A stretch of 53,310 nucleotides of DNA from an uncultured Eubacteriales bacterium (GCA_900549955.1 URQH01000009.1:1-53310), one strand, 5' to 3'; shown: positions 16,222-25,203, counted from the first letter of the stretch. Notes: a model not told the origin generated them from the sequence alone. A program made the numbers and translations.

Positions 16222-17247
16222 ATGCAGTGTTTCGAAGCGGTGAAGCATATGGACGAAACGCTGTGGGGCAATACGGCCGGAGAGCCGTTGGTCAGCGTGG
16301 CCGTTATTACGTACAACAATGCGCCGTACATCGGGCATGCGATCGAAAGCATACTGATGCAGCGCACGGACTTTCCGATAGAGATCATCATTGGCGAGGA
16401 TTGTTCGACGGATGGAACGCGCGAGCTCGTAGCATGGTATGCCCGGAAATATTCGGATCGAATCCGTGTGCTGCTCCATCCGCACAATCTTGGAATGAAC
16501 GGCAATGCCTGCGCAGTGCGGGCGGTCTGCTCCGGTAAGTATATGGCCATGCTGGATGGGGACAACTACTGGCTCGACCCGCTGAAGCTGCAAAAGCAGG
16601 TGGATGTGCTGGAACGCCATCCGGAATATGTGGGGGCGGCGCACAAGGTGCGCGTGGTCGATCGAAACGATCAGCTCTCTTCCGCCGTTTATTACGCGAA
16701 CCACTGTCAAAAAGAACGGTTCACTCTGGCTGATGCGGAGGCCGGCGTGCTTCCCGGTCAAATGGGCAGCTGGCTGTTTCGCAATATTTTTCGGAAGTTT
16801 ACGCCGGAACAGGCTCGCCTGTATCAGGCGTGCAACTCAGTGGGGGATGCAAAGCTGGCGCTAATCTTGTCCCTTTTCGGGGATTTCTATTGTGATTCGT
16901 CTGTGATGAGCGCCCATCGCCTGGTTATCGATGAGACGAGCTTCAGTTCGCGGTCGTATACGAAAAATCTCTCGCTGGAATACTTGGACTGGGCCGCAAG
17001 CCGGGAACGGTTGGCCCTGGAAGCGTTTGGCCGCACAGTCAATCTGGATGAAATCCGCCGGGATGTGGCGTATCACGCTTTTGTGGCCGTTCTTCGTGCC
17101 CCGAGGACGGAGAATGTCGCCATCTTCCGACAGGTCATGCGGCGGCAACCAAGTAAAGGAAAGGCGTGGGCGCACATCATGCGACGCATGACCGGCATTG
17201 CCGCAAGGCGTAAGGCCCGCCAGGCGGCTGGCAATAGCGCGCGATAA
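16222..17247 (+). CDS. Glycosyltransferase family 2
   Basis: This is a cytoplasmic, inverting GT-A fold glycosyltransferase of 341 residues (332 if the start is ATG 16249). The nucleotide-binding region has VSVAVITYNNAPYIGHAIES and IIGEDCSTDGTRE. The metal-binding DxD is in MAMLDGDNYW. There are no transmembrane segments. The C-terminal third is basic (MRRMTGIAARRKARQAAG). No convincing ribosome binding site marks either start. It opens the deoxysugar cluster and probably transfers one of its dTDP-sugars, or a sugar next to it. It is clearly related to the next gene. Confidence 0.85.
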   Translation: MQCFEAVKHMDETLWGNTAGEPLVSVAVITYNNAPYIGHAIESILMQRTDFPIEIIIGEDCSTDGTRELVAWYARKYSDRIRVLLHPHNLGMNGNACAVRAVCSGKYMAMLDGDNYWLDPLKLQKQVDVLERHPEYVGAAHKVRVVDRNDQLSSAVYYANHCQKERFTLADAEAGVLPGQMGSWLFRNIFRKFTPEQARLYQACNSVGDAKLALILSLFGDFYCDSSVMSAHRLVIDETSFSSRSYTKNLSLEYLDWAASRERLALEAFGRTVNLDEIRRDVAYHAFVAVLRAPRTENVAIFRQVMRRQPSKGKAWAHIMRRMTGIAARRKARQAAGNSAR

Positions 17248-17368
17248 AGCAGTAAAGCAGAGCAATGAGGAGAGACTTTTGCAAGAGCCATGCAACATGG
17301 AAACAACCATGAACGAACATTCTTGTTTTAATAGTGACGGTATTCTGGCACGGCAATGGGGGGAAAAC

Positions 17369-18505
17369 ATGCAGGTGCAAGCGGAACAGCCATCGGAAAG
17401 CCCATCGCAGTCTACTTCAGTGGAGGAGCGTATTCCTCTGGTCAGCGTTGGGATGACGGCATATAATCATGAGAAGTATATTGCTCGTGCGCTGGACAGC
17501 GTGTTGATGCAGGAAGTGGATTTCCCATATGAGATCGTGATTGGCGAGGACTGTTCGCAGGACAAGACACGGGAAATCATTCTGGAGTATCAAAAGAAAT
17601 ATCCACATATCATCAAGCCCATTTTGTATGAGCACAATGTGGGAATGAAGCAGAATTATTTAAACGTGCGCAATACCTGCCGAGGAAAGTATAGGACGAC
17701 ACTGGAGGGTGACGATTACTGGCTGACGACCAGCCGGATGAAATCACAGGTTGATTTTTTGGAACATCATCCAGAGTATATAGCCATATGCGCAAAATGG
17801 ATTACACTAGACGAACGTGAAAAGCAGATTGCCAATCCGTTTGCCAACACTTATTTTAGCGGTGATGTCTACACTTTGGAGGCAGCTCAGAACTGGAAAC
17901 TGCCAGGGCATACCTGTACGATGATGTACCGGAATCTCTTTTTAGATTATTCAAAAGACATTTTGGAAGCTTATTCTGCGCTCGAAGTCGTCGGTGATCG
18001 GAAACTATCGCTGTTTTTGGCTTTGCATGGCCCCATTTTTGTTTCACAGCAAATCATAGCGGCGCGGCGAATTATCCGATCTTCTGGCACCAGCTATTTT
18101 TCCACGTCCAAGCGCAGGAATATGTACTATGTCATGTATCATTGGACGATGCTGTTGGAGGCTTTTGCGAAGGAATACTATGGTGTTCAGCTGGATTATC
18201 AGGTGCCGAGAATTGATTTCTGGAAAAATGCCGTTTCTCATTGGCTAAGACTGCCCTGCCGCATGCATTATGAAGCAGTACGGAATATATACCGGGAATG
18301 CGGGCAGAAAAAAAGGTACCGAAGAATTGTTTGGGATGCAGGTAGAGCTTTTCTGAGGAAACGATGTGAGGGAAAAAATGTCTTTTCAGCAACTTGGTTG
18401 TTGATGAAAAAATCCGTGAAAGTACTCCGCCGTATGGTAACATTCCACAGACGTGCCAGAGAATCGGCCGCGGGGGAGAAGACGTCTATCGAAAATTTTG
18501 CGTAA
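17369..18505 (+). CDS. Glycosyltransferase family 2
   Basis: This second GT2 enzyme has 378 residues with VSVGMTAYNHEKYIARALDS, VIGEDCSQDKTREI and an acidic motif in TTLEGDDYWL. It aligns along its length with the preceding glycosyltransferase, suggesting an old duplication. ATG 17369 is chosen because GGGGGG lies 5-6 nt upstream. The frame stays open to 17198, overlapping the previous gene, and ATG 17297 is an alternative. Base composition is markedly AT-richer than the rest of the window, a sign of separate origin for this part of the cluster. Confidence 0.82.
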   Translation: MQVQAEQPSESPSQSTSVEERIPLVSVGMTAYNHEKYIARALDSVLMQEVDFPYEIVIGEDCSQDKTREIILEYQKKYPHIIKPILYEHNVGMKQNYLNVRNTCRGKYRTTLEGDDYWLTTSRMKSQVDFLEHHPEYIAICAKWITLDEREKQIANPFANTYFSGDVYTLEAAQNWKLPGHTCTMMYRNLFLDYSKDILEAYSALEVVGDRKLSLFLALHGPIFVSQQIIAARRIIRSSGTSYFSTSKRRNMYYVMYHWTMLLEAFAKEYYGVQLDYQVPRIDFWKNAVSHWLRLPCRMHYEAVRNIYRECGQKKRYRRIVWDAGRAFLRKRCEGKNVFSATWLLMKKSVKVLRRMVTFHRRARESAAGEKTSIENFA

Positions 18506-18528
18506 TTGACTGTGGAAGGAATGGAGCA

Positions 18529-19092
18529 ATGCAGGTAGAGAAAATGGCAATTAGCGGCGTATACGAGGTGCGTAGTCAGCCGCATTTGGATAGCAGTGGC
18601 TGTTACACGACTACTTTTGCCTGGCCGCTGCTTCGCTTGCAAGGATTTACACAGGCGTTTCTGTATGATATAGAGACAATGATTCCTTATCGCAATACAT
18701 TTCGTGGATTTTATTTTCAAAATTATCCTCGGGATGCTTCTGTGCTGGTGCGTTGCGTGCAAGGCCGTTGCCTGGTATTGGCGGCGGATCTGCGGGCTAA
18801 TTCACAAACCCGCTTAAAGTGTGTCGTGAAGGAGCTATCCGGATTGAATGGCGCGCAACTTGTCACGGAAAAAGGGTTTGCACACGCTTTTTTGTCTCTG
18901 GAGGACAGTACGCTAATCCAGATTAAAATGGATGCACCGTTAGACACTGCGTTTGCAAGATCGTTTCGCTGGGACGATCCTGAGTTAGAAATTCCATGGC
19001 CGCAGGGACTGCAACTTGATCCTTCTACGTTTGTAATTTCTGCCGCCGACCAGTGCGCACCGTGCGTTGCGGAATGCGGTTGCAACTATTGA
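18529..19092 (+). CDS. RmlC-like cupin, probably catalytically degenerate
   Basis: This 187-residue protein has the overall RmlC (dTDP-4-keto-6-deoxyglucose 3,5-epimerase) pattern: FRGFYFQNYPRDASVLVRC, LAADLRANSQTRL, EKGFAHAFLSLED and FRWDDPELEIPWP. The catalytic His of RGxHFQ is Tyr62. The early Arg and Glu of the D-RG-x-x-x-E substrate motif are replaced (LDSSGCYTTTF), and the conserved Tyr after the third motif is absent (IKMDAPLDTAF). A full RmlC with all these residues lies later in the cluster. This copy may therefore be inactive, regulatory or altered in reaction. ATG 18529 follows GGAAGGAATGGAG. The gene is unusually AT-rich. Confidence 0.72.
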   Translation: MQVEKMAISGVYEVRSQPHLDSSGCYTTTFAWPLLRLQGFTQAFLYDIETMIPYRNTFRGFYFQNYPRDASVLVRCVQGRCLVLAADLRANSQTRLKCVVKELSGLNGAQLVTEKGFAHAFLSLEDSTLIQIKMDAPLDTAFARSFRWDDPELEIPWPQGLQLDPSTFVISAADQCAPCVAECGCNY

Positions 19093-19115
19093 TGCTACAA
19101 ATGGAGACGGATGCT

Positions 19116-19661
19116 ATGGAGATCAAACTGCGGCGCGTGACGGAGAACGATCTGTACAACCTGATGGTCTGGCGTATGCGGCCGGACATCGCGCGCCACA
19201 TGATGACGGAAGTGCAGCTTACGATGGACATGCAGCGTAAGTGGTTCGAGTCGCTCCAAAAGAACGACACCCAGATGCGGTGGGTCATCTGGGCAGACGA
19301 CGTTCCAATCGGCTCTATCTATCTGACGCAGATTGATCACAGGAATAAGCACGCAGAGCTGGGCGTGTTCATTGCGGAAAAAGCATACCGAGATTTCCGG
19401 CGCCTGTTGTACATCCACTGGAATCTGTTTGATTACGTATTTGCCCATACGGATTTGCACCGGATATATGGCTGCATCATGGAGGGCAATGAGGGCATGA
19501 TCCGCTTTAATCTGGCAAATGGCAGCTTGGTGGAGGGCAAGCTGACCGACCACATTTACAAAAACGGAAGGTTTTACGATCTCACCTATGTGGGACTGAC
19601 CAGAGAACGCTGGGCGGAGTTCCGCAAGGGCGTGCAGTATGATAAATATGAAATCGAATAA
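19116..19661 (+). CDS. GNAT-family N-acetyltransferase/N-acyltransferase
   Basis: This 181-residue GNAT-fold protein begins MEIKLRRVTENDLYNLMVW and resembles amino-sugar N-acetyltransferases such as PseH/FlmH in its opening (LRRVTENDL, MRPDIARHMMTEVQ) and in IYGCIMEGNEGMIRFNLANG. The expected job is N-acylation of the amino group installed by the cluster's aminotransferase. Because an acyl carrier protein gene follows, the donor may be an acyl-ACP rather than acetyl-CoA; this is inference. ATG 19116 has GGAG 9 nt upstream. ATG 19101 and ATG 19092 (overlapping the previous stop) are alternatives. Confidence 0.78.
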   Translation: MEIKLRRVTENDLYNLMVWRMRPDIARHMMTEVQLTMDMQRKWFESLQKNDTQMRWVIWADDVPIGSIYLTQIDHRNKHAELGVFIAEKAYRDFRRLLYIHWNLFDYVFAHTDLHRIYGCIMEGNEGMIRFNLANGSLVEGKLTDHIYKNGRFYDLTYVGLTRERWAEFRKGVQYDKYEIE

Positions 19662-19673
19662 GGAGAATGGGTT

Positions 19674-19913
19674 GTGACGAACCGCGAAATCTATACCAAC
19701 ATTTTTAAGGAGCTCTTCGGCGTGAAGGCAGATAGCCTGAATGCAGCCTTTACCTTTGCCGATACGGAGGCATGGGATTCTATGACGCATATGACGCTGA
19801 TTTCGAAATTGGAAGAAGCATTCGACGTGTTTTTCGAGACAGAGGACATCCTAAATTTTGGTTCTTTCCTTCATGGCATGGAAATTCTGCGCCGCTATGG
19901 GGTGGAGATTTGA
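19674..19913 (+). CDS. Acyl carrier protein
   Basis: This 79-residue acidic protein is a carrier for acyl thioesters. The phosphopantetheine attachment motif is EAWDSMTHM, with Ser36 as the modified residue, followed by the usual helix ISKLEEAFDVFFETEDI. It starts at GTG 19674 behind AAGGAG. Placed between a GNAT and an SDR and followed by an adenylate-forming ligase, it is a dedicated carrier rather than the housekeeping AcpP. It presumably holds the acid that ends up on the amino sugar. Confidence 0.85.
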   Translation: MTNREIYTNIFKELFGVKADSLNAAFTFADTEAWDSMTHMTLISKLEEAFDVFFETEDILNFGSFLHGMEILRRYGVEI

Positions 19914-19914
19914 C

Positions 19915-20643
19915 ATGCAGGGACAGCGCCTTTGTGGAAAAGTTGCCCTCGTCACGGGCGCAGGGCGGGGGATAGGCAGCGCGATTGCACAGCGGCTGGC
20001 GGCCGACGGCGCGACGGTTTACGCGCTCGATCTGCCTGGGCAGGCGTTTGAAGAGCGATGTGCGGCGTGCGCAATTCCCCTGTATGCCGATATTACCGAT
20101 TCTACAGCGGTCAAGGCTGCGCTTGGCAGGATTCGTGCGGAGCAACAGCGGATCGACGTACTCGTAAACAATGCTGCCATCATCTCCTATGAGCCGATGG
20201 GGATGGTCACGAAAGATCAGATGCGCCGGATGTTTGAAGTGGATGTGTTCGCTTTGATCGAGCTGATGCAGTATGTGTCGCGCATGATGGCGCGGCAAAA
20301 GAGCGGCAGCATTATCAACATGGGCAGCATCGTGGGGCTCAGAGGCGCTGCTGGCCAGTTGCTCTATTCCGCTGCCAAGGGTGCGGTGCATGCGGCAACT
20401 TTGGCTGCCGCCAAGGAGCTGGCCGCTTGCGGCGTGCGGGTGAACGCGCTGGCCCCTGGGATGGTGGCATCGGAACGCTTTTTGCGTGAGGTAGAGCGGT
20501 TTCCGGAGCGGATTGCAAACATTGGCGTGGGACGCCTTGCTGACCCGATGGACGTGGCCAATGCCTGTGCCTTTTTGGCTTCTGAGGAGGCCGCCTATAT
20601 TACCGGGCAGATCATCGGCATGGATGGCTGCATGGCATTATAA
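19915..20643 (+). CDS. Short-chain dehydrogenase/reductase (FabG-like)
   Basis: This 242-residue NAD(P)-dependent oxidoreductase has the cofactor motif TGAGRGIGS, the structural motif NNAAI, the catalytic Ser in INMGSIVGLRG, and YSAAKG for the Tyr-Lys pair. The C-terminal segment (FLASEEAAYITGQIIGMDG) is typical of 3-oxoacyl-ACP reductases. ATG 19915 lies one base after the ACP stop. The tight coupling to the ACP argues for reduction of a 3-oxoacyl-ACP to a 3-hydroxyacyl-ACP. A role on the sugar itself cannot be excluded. Confidence 0.85.
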   Translation: MQGQRLCGKVALVTGAGRGIGSAIAQRLAADGATVYALDLPGQAFEERCAACAIPLYADITDSTAVKAALGRIRAEQQRIDVLVNNAAIISYEPMGMVTKDQMRRMFEVDVFALIELMQYVSRMMARQKSGSIINMGSIVGLRGAAGQLLYSAAKGAVHAATLAAAKELAACGVRVNALAPGMVASERFLREVERFPERIANIGVGRLADPMDVANACAFLASEEAAYITGQIIGMDGCMAL

Positions 20644-20670
20644 GTAATGGCGTGATAGTGGAAGTGTAAC

Positions 20671-22068
20671 ATGTATTTGAACTTGGATGAAAAACCGAAG
20701 GACGCCATTGCGCTCAGGGACAGCGCCAATGACCAGCTGACCTACGGGCAGCTTTGCGCGTCGGTGGAAGAGCTTGGCACCAGGACGGAAAAGCGCAGTA
20801 TGATCTTCTGCCTGTGCAGAAACGACATCGGGGCTGCTCTTGGCTATTTGGCATTTGTGAACGGCGGTCAGGTGCCGCTGTTGCTCAGCGATCGTATTGA
20901 CCCGACGTTGCTGGATGCACTGGTGAATACGTATGCTCCGGCCTATTTTTACTATCCAGAGGAATTGGACCTTCCCTTTGGCCGCCGTGAGGTTGCCAGA
21001 ACGCACGGATATGTTCTTGCACGCACGGATGCGCCGGTTTATCCGGTGCACGATGAGCTCTCGCTGCTGCTGCCTACTTCGGGTTCCACCGGCAGTCCTA
21101 AACTGGTGCGGCATGCATACAGAAACCTGTGTGCCAATGCCAGGAATGTGGCGACGGCGTTTTCCATTGCAGAGGACGAGCGTGCACTGCTGGAGCTTCC
21201 ACTGCAGTACACCATGGGCCTGTCAGTTCTGAGCAGCCATCTGTATCGTGGCGCACGTGTGGTTTTGACCCGATTTGGACTGACGGAAACGGGTTTTTAC
21301 CGTCAGTTCAGGGAAGAGGGGATTACGAGTTTTACGGGTGTCCCCTATACATTTGAAATCCTTTCCCGCTTGCGCTTTACGCGTTCGGACTGGCCTGAAC
21401 TGCGTCTCTTGTCGGTAGGGGGCGGCCGACTGTCGGACAGGCTGATCGAGGAGTTTGCAACCTTTTGCCAAAGCAAGGGTGGCGGCTTCGTTTCGTCGTT
21501 TGGACAGACCGAGTGTACCGCGCGCATGGCGCTGCTCGAGCCGCAGTACGCGCTTACCAAGCTGGGCAGCATAGGCAAGGCCATTCCCGAAGGCCGGCTG
21601 TACCTGATTGACGAAAATGGCAAAGAGATTGCGGGCGAGGGTGACGGAGAGATGTGTTATGATGGTCCAAACGTCACGATGGGCTATGCTACTTGCCGGG
21701 AAGACTTGCAAAAGGGGGATGAATGGCATGGCGTGCGGCATACCGGAGACCTGGCGCATCGCGACGATGAGGGGTTCTTCTTTATAACGGGCAGGTTGAG
21801 CCGGTTTCTCAAGATTTACGGCGTTCGCGTAGGGCTGGACGAGAGCGAAAAACTGCTTCGTGCTGCTTTGAACACTGACTGTGCATGTACAGGGACAGAC
21901 AAGCTCATGCGTATCTATCTGACGGATGCCGAAAAGGAAAGGGCGGCGGTTGACTGCATGGCAGAAACGACCGGCTTGCCACGGACGGTGTTTTCCTGCC
22001 GGCATATCGCTGAAATTCCGCGCAACGAGACAGGAAAGATCCTGTATGCCCAGCTGCCTGACGGCTGA
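20671..22068 (+). CDS. Adenylate-forming acyl ligase (ANL superfamily)
   Basis: This 465-residue enzyme activates a carboxylic acid as acyl-AMP for transfer to a thiol. Motifs are LLLPTSGSTGSPKLVRH (P-loop, about residues 132-147), SFGQTECTAR, HTGDLAHRD, the hinge region GRLSRFLKIYGVR and the C-terminal catalytic Lys in RNETGKILY. It is shorter than typical acyl-CoA synthetases (about 500-550). With the neighbouring ACP and SDR it likely loads an acid onto the ACP. Acid specificity cannot be read. GGAAG precedes the start. Confidence 0.85.
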   Translation: MYLNLDEKPKDAIALRDSANDQLTYGQLCASVEELGTRTEKRSMIFCLCRNDIGAALGYLAFVNGGQVPLLLSDRIDPTLLDALVNTYAPAYFYYPEELDLPFGRREVARTHGYVLARTDAPVYPVHDELSLLLPTSGSTGSPKLVRHAYRNLCANARNVATAFSIAEDERALLELPLQYTMGLSVLSSHLYRGARVVLTRFGLTETGFYRQFREEGITSFTGVPYTFEILSRLRFTRSDWPELRLLSVGGGRLSDRLIEEFATFCQSKGGGFVSSFGQTECTARMALLEPQYALTKLGSIGKAIPEGRLYLIDENGKEIAGEGDGEMCYDGPNVTMGYATCREDLQKGDEWHGVRHTGDLAHRDDEGFFFITGRLSRFLKIYGVRVGLDESEKLLRAALNTDCACTGTDKLMRIYLTDAEKERAAVDCMAETTGLPRTVFSCRHIAEIPRNETGKILYAQLPDG

Positions 22069-22135
22069 GAGGGCAGGGTTTGACTGGAATACAGCAATCT
22101 CTAAATCTGCAATGTATATCGAAAGGAAGGATACT

Positions 22136-23272
22136 ATGGGAATTCAACTGTTTGTACCGACGTTTGACGTAGAGGCATGCCTTGCGCAGATTCGCGAGTG
22201 CCTGGAGAAAGGATGGCCCGGCATGGGGTTCAAGACGGTCGAGTTTGAAAATGCCTGGAAGCAGTATACGGGGCTGCCGAATGCGCATTTTCTGGCCTCC
22301 GCTACCGCGGGCCTGAACCTGGCGCTCGAAGTCATGAAAGAAGAATACGGCTGGGAGGACGGCGACGAGGTCATCACTACACCGATGACGTTCGTATCCA
22401 CCAACCATGCGATCCTGATCAACAAGCTGTCCGCGGTGTTTGCAGATATCGACGAGTATCTTTGCCTCGATCCTAAAAAGGTCGAAGCCGCCATCACCCC
22501 GAAGACAAGGGCGGTCATGTTTGTCGGCATGGGCGGCAGCACCGGTCGGTTTGAGGAAGTGGCCGCCATCTGCAAGGCGCACGGCCTGCGTCTGATCCTG
22601 GATGCCGCGCACATGGCCGGCACCCGCTTGAACGGCAAGATCCCGGGACAGGAGGCCGACGTGGTCAACTACTCGTTTCAGGCTGTCAAGAATTTGCCCA
22701 CTGCAGACAGTGGTATGATCTGTTTCCGCGAGAACCGGTTTGATGAGATCGTCCGCAAAAAGACCTGGCTGGGCATCAACAAGGATACGTATTCCCGCAT
22801 GACGAACACCGGCGGCAATTACAAGTGGCGCTATGACGTCGAATATATCGGTCACAAGGCGCACGGAAATTCCATCATGGCGGCGATTGCGCTGGCGCAA
22901 CTGCCGCGTCTCGACCATGACAATGCCTATCGCCGCCAGATTGTCAAGTGGTACCGCGAGGGTTTTCAGGCGTATCCCGACGTCATCCGACAGATTCCCA
23001 ATCCCGAGGGGTGTGAGTCGGCGCACCATCTGTACCAGATCATGGTAGACGATCGGGACGGGCTGCTGACCTACCTCAATGAGCACGATATCTTCCCCGG
23101 CGTGCATTACATCGACAATACCCAGTACCGGATGTACGCCTACGCACACGGCACCTGCCCGAATGCGCATTATGTCAGCGACCACATCCTTTCTCTTCCG
23201 CTCCACATGCGCCTGACGTATGAGGACGTGCAGAAGATCATCGATACGGTTGTTGCCTACACGACGATATGA
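22136..23272 (+). CDS. DegT/DnrJ/EryC1-family sugar aminotransferase
   Basis: This is a PLP-dependent aminotransferase of 378 residues that places an amino group on a keto-sugar nucleotide. The PLP Schiff-base Lys is K185 in SFQAVKNLPTADSGM. ITTPMTFVSTNHA and ILDAAHMAGT belong to the cofactor site. Related enzymes act at C3 or C4 of dTDP-ketosugars (for example VioA, DesI, SpnR, EvaB). Which position applies here is not visible. ATG 22136 follows AAAGGAAGG. It stands directly before rmlA, whose start region its stop overlaps. Confidence 0.85.
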   Translation: MGIQLFVPTFDVEACLAQIRECLEKGWPGMGFKTVEFENAWKQYTGLPNAHFLASATAGLNLALEVMKEEYGWEDGDEVITTPMTFVSTNHAILINKLSAVFADIDEYLCLDPKKVEAAITPKTRAVMFVGMGGSTGRFEEVAAICKAHGLRLILDAAHMAGTRLNGKIPGQEADVVNYSFQAVKNLPTADSGMICFRENRFDEIVRKKTWLGINKDTYSRMTNTGGNYKWRYDVEYIGHKAHGNSIMAAIALAQLPRLDHDNAYRRQIVKWYREGFQAYPDVIRQIPNPEGCESAHHLYQIMVDDRDGLLTYLNEHDIFPGVHYIDNTQYRMYAYAHGTCPNAHYVSDHILSLPLHMRLTYEDVQKIIDTVVAYTTI

Positions 23273-23289
23273 TGACGGGAAGGGGCACC

Positions 23290-24147
23290 ATGAAGGGAAT
23301 CGTTCTCGCAGGCGGAAAAGGTACGCGCCTTTATCCTATTACCAAGGCCGTTTCCAAACAATTGCTCCCGGTCTACGATAAGCCCATGGTGTATTATCCC
23401 ATTTCCGTGCTCATGCTGGCTGGAATTCGGGAGATCCTCATCATTTCCACGCCGGAAGACCTGCCGCTGTATCGGAAGTTGCTGGGTTCCGGGGAAGAGC
23501 TTGGCGTGCGCTTTTCTTATTGTGAGCAGTCCGCGCCGCGGGGGCTGGCCGAGGCGTTCTTGCTCGGCGAGACCTTTATCGGAGACGATAATTGCTGCTT
23601 GATTCTGGGCGACAACATCTTCTATGGGCAAGTGCTCAGCCCTATGCTCCAGCATGCCAGCGCCTTGCAGCATGGGGCTATCATCTTCGGATATCCTGTC
23701 AAGGATCCGCGCGCCTTCGGCGTAGTGGAGATCGACGAGCAAAAGCGCGCCATTTCCATTGAGGAAAAACCCGAACACCCGAAATCCAATCTGGCCGTAC
23801 CTGGATTGTATTTCTATGACAACCGGGTGGTGGAAATCGCTCGCCACGTGCGCCCTTCCGCGCGTGGCGAGCTGGAGATTACCGCTGTCAACAACGCCTA
23901 CCTGGAAATGGATGAGCTGTTTGTAGAGGTGCTCGGCCGTGGTATGGCTTGGCTCGATACAGGTTCCCCGTCCAACCTGCTTAAGGCATCGGACTTTGTG
24001 GAGGCCGTGCAGTCACGCCAGGGATACTATGTGGCGTGTCTCGAGGAGATTGCCTGGCGCATGGGCTTTATTAGTTATGAGCAACTCATGAGCTGCGGCA
24101 GGGCACTGGCTTCCACGGATTATGGACAGTACATCCTCAGCCTGTGA
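23290..24147 (+). CDS. rmlA: Glucose-1-phosphate thymidylyltransferase
   Basis: This makes dTDP-glucose from dTTP and glucose-1-phosphate, the entry step of dTDP-deoxysugar synthesis. The 285-residue protein starts with the nucleotidyltransferase signature LAGGKGTRLYPITK and continues with QLLPVYDKPMVYYPISVLML, LGDNIFYG and EEKPEHPKSNLAVPGLYFYD. WLDTGSP is near the C-terminus. Length and motifs match the RmlA family. ATG 23290 follows GGGAAGGGG; earlier ATGs at 23269 and 23272 overlap the aminotransferase stop. Confidence 0.95.
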   Translation: MKGIVLAGGKGTRLYPITKAVSKQLLPVYDKPMVYYPISVLMLAGIREILIISTPEDLPLYRKLLGSGEELGVRFSYCEQSAPRGLAEAFLLGETFIGDDNCCLILGDNIFYGQVLSPMLQHASALQHGAIIFGYPVKDPRAFGVVEIDEQKRAISIEEKPEHPKSNLAVPGLYFYDNRVVEIARHVRPSARGELEITAVNNAYLEMDELFVEVLGRGMAWLDTGSPSNLLKASDFVEAVQSRQGYYVACLEEIAWRMGFISYEQLMSCGRALASTDYGQYILSL

Positions 24148-24183
24148 CCGTTTCGTTCCGTTGATGACCGAGGGAGGTAAGGC

Positions 24184-25203
24184 ATGAATATCCTGGTGAC
24201 CGGCGGCGCCGGTTTTATCGGCAGCAATTTCATCTATTATTTGCTGGACAAGCATCCGGAGGACCGGGTGGTGTGTCTGGACGCGCTGACCTATGCGGGC
24301 AACCTGGAGACATTGCAAGAGGCTATGCAGCGGCCCGCATTTCGTTTTGTCAAGGGGGACATTGCGGATCGACAGGTGGTGTTCGAGCTGTTTGGCAAAG
24401 AAGGGTTTGATATCGTCGTGAACTTTGCGGCAGAGAGCCACGTCGACCGCTCCATCGAGGATCCGGGCGTGTTCCTGCTAACGAACGTCATTGGAACGCA
24501 GGTGCTGCTGGATGCCGCCCGTGCCTTTGGCGTACGGCGGTTCCACCAAGTGTCTACCGACGAGGTATATGGCGACCTGCCACTCGACCGGCCAGACCTG
24601 TTTTTTACGGAGGAAACGCCGCTCCACACGTCGTCGCCCTATTCGGCCAGCAAGGCGGCAGCCGATTTGCTGGTGTTGGCTTATTGGAGAACGTACGGCC
24701 TGCCGACGACGATCACACGCTGCTCCAACAATTATGGCCCGTATCATTTTCCGGAAAAGCTCATCCCCCTGATGATCACGCGCGCGTATAACGATCAAAG
24801 CCTGCCGGTGTACGGCAAGGGCGAGAACATTCGCGACTGGCTGTATGTAGGGGATCACTGCGTTGCTATCGACCTCGTCATGCGCCGTGGCACTCCGGGC
24901 GAAGTATACAACGTCGGCGGACACAATGAGCGTGCCAACATCGATGTGGTCAGGACGATCCTGCGGCTGCTCGGCAAGCCGGAGACGCTCATCACCTATG
25001 TGAAAGACCGGCCGGGCCATGACCGGCGTTATGCCATCGATCCGGCCAAGATCCATCGCGAACTGGGCTGGCTGCCCACCACATCCTACGAAGAGGGTAT
25101 GGAGAAGACCGTGGCATGGTATTTGAGCCACCGCCCCTGGTGGGAGAACATCCTCTCCGGCGAATATCAGAACTACTATCAGCGCATGTATGAAGGACGG
25201 TAA
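24184..25203 (+). CDS. rmlB: dTDP-glucose 4,6-dehydratase
   Basis: This converts dTDP-glucose to dTDP-4-keto-6-deoxyglucose, the branch-point intermediate. The 339-residue extended SDR has NILVTGGAGFIGSNF at the N-terminus, NFAAESHVDRSI, the catalytic triad region STDEVYGDL, and YSASKAAADLL with the Tyr-Lys pair. SNNYGPYHFPEKLIPL and KGENIRDWLYVGDH are family hallmarks. GGGAGGTAAGGC provides a strong ribosome binding site. Its 3' end overlaps the next reading frame by 14 nt if that gene starts at 25190. Confidence 0.95.
   Translation: MNILVTGGAGFIGSNFIYYLLDKHPEDRVVCLDALTYAGNLETLQEAMQRPAFRFVKGDIADRQVVFELFGKEGFDIVVNFAAESHVDRSIEDPGVFLLTNVIGTQVLLDAARAFGVRRFHQVSTDEVYGDLPLDRPDLFFTEETPLHTSSPYSASKAAADLLVLAYWRTYGLPTTITRCSNNYGPYHFPEKLIPLMITRAYNDQSLPVYGKGENIRDWLYVGDHCVAIDLVMRRGTPGEVYNVGGHNERANIDVVRTILRLLGKPETLITYVKDRPGHDRRYAIDPAKIHRELGWLPTTSYEEGMEKTVAWYLSHRPWWENILSGEYQNYYQRMYEGR

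Noticed and set aside
18394..18528. N-terminal extension of the RmlC-like protein
   Set aside because: The open frame upstream of 18529 overlaps the glycosyltransferase gene, has no ribosome binding site and does not match the family start.
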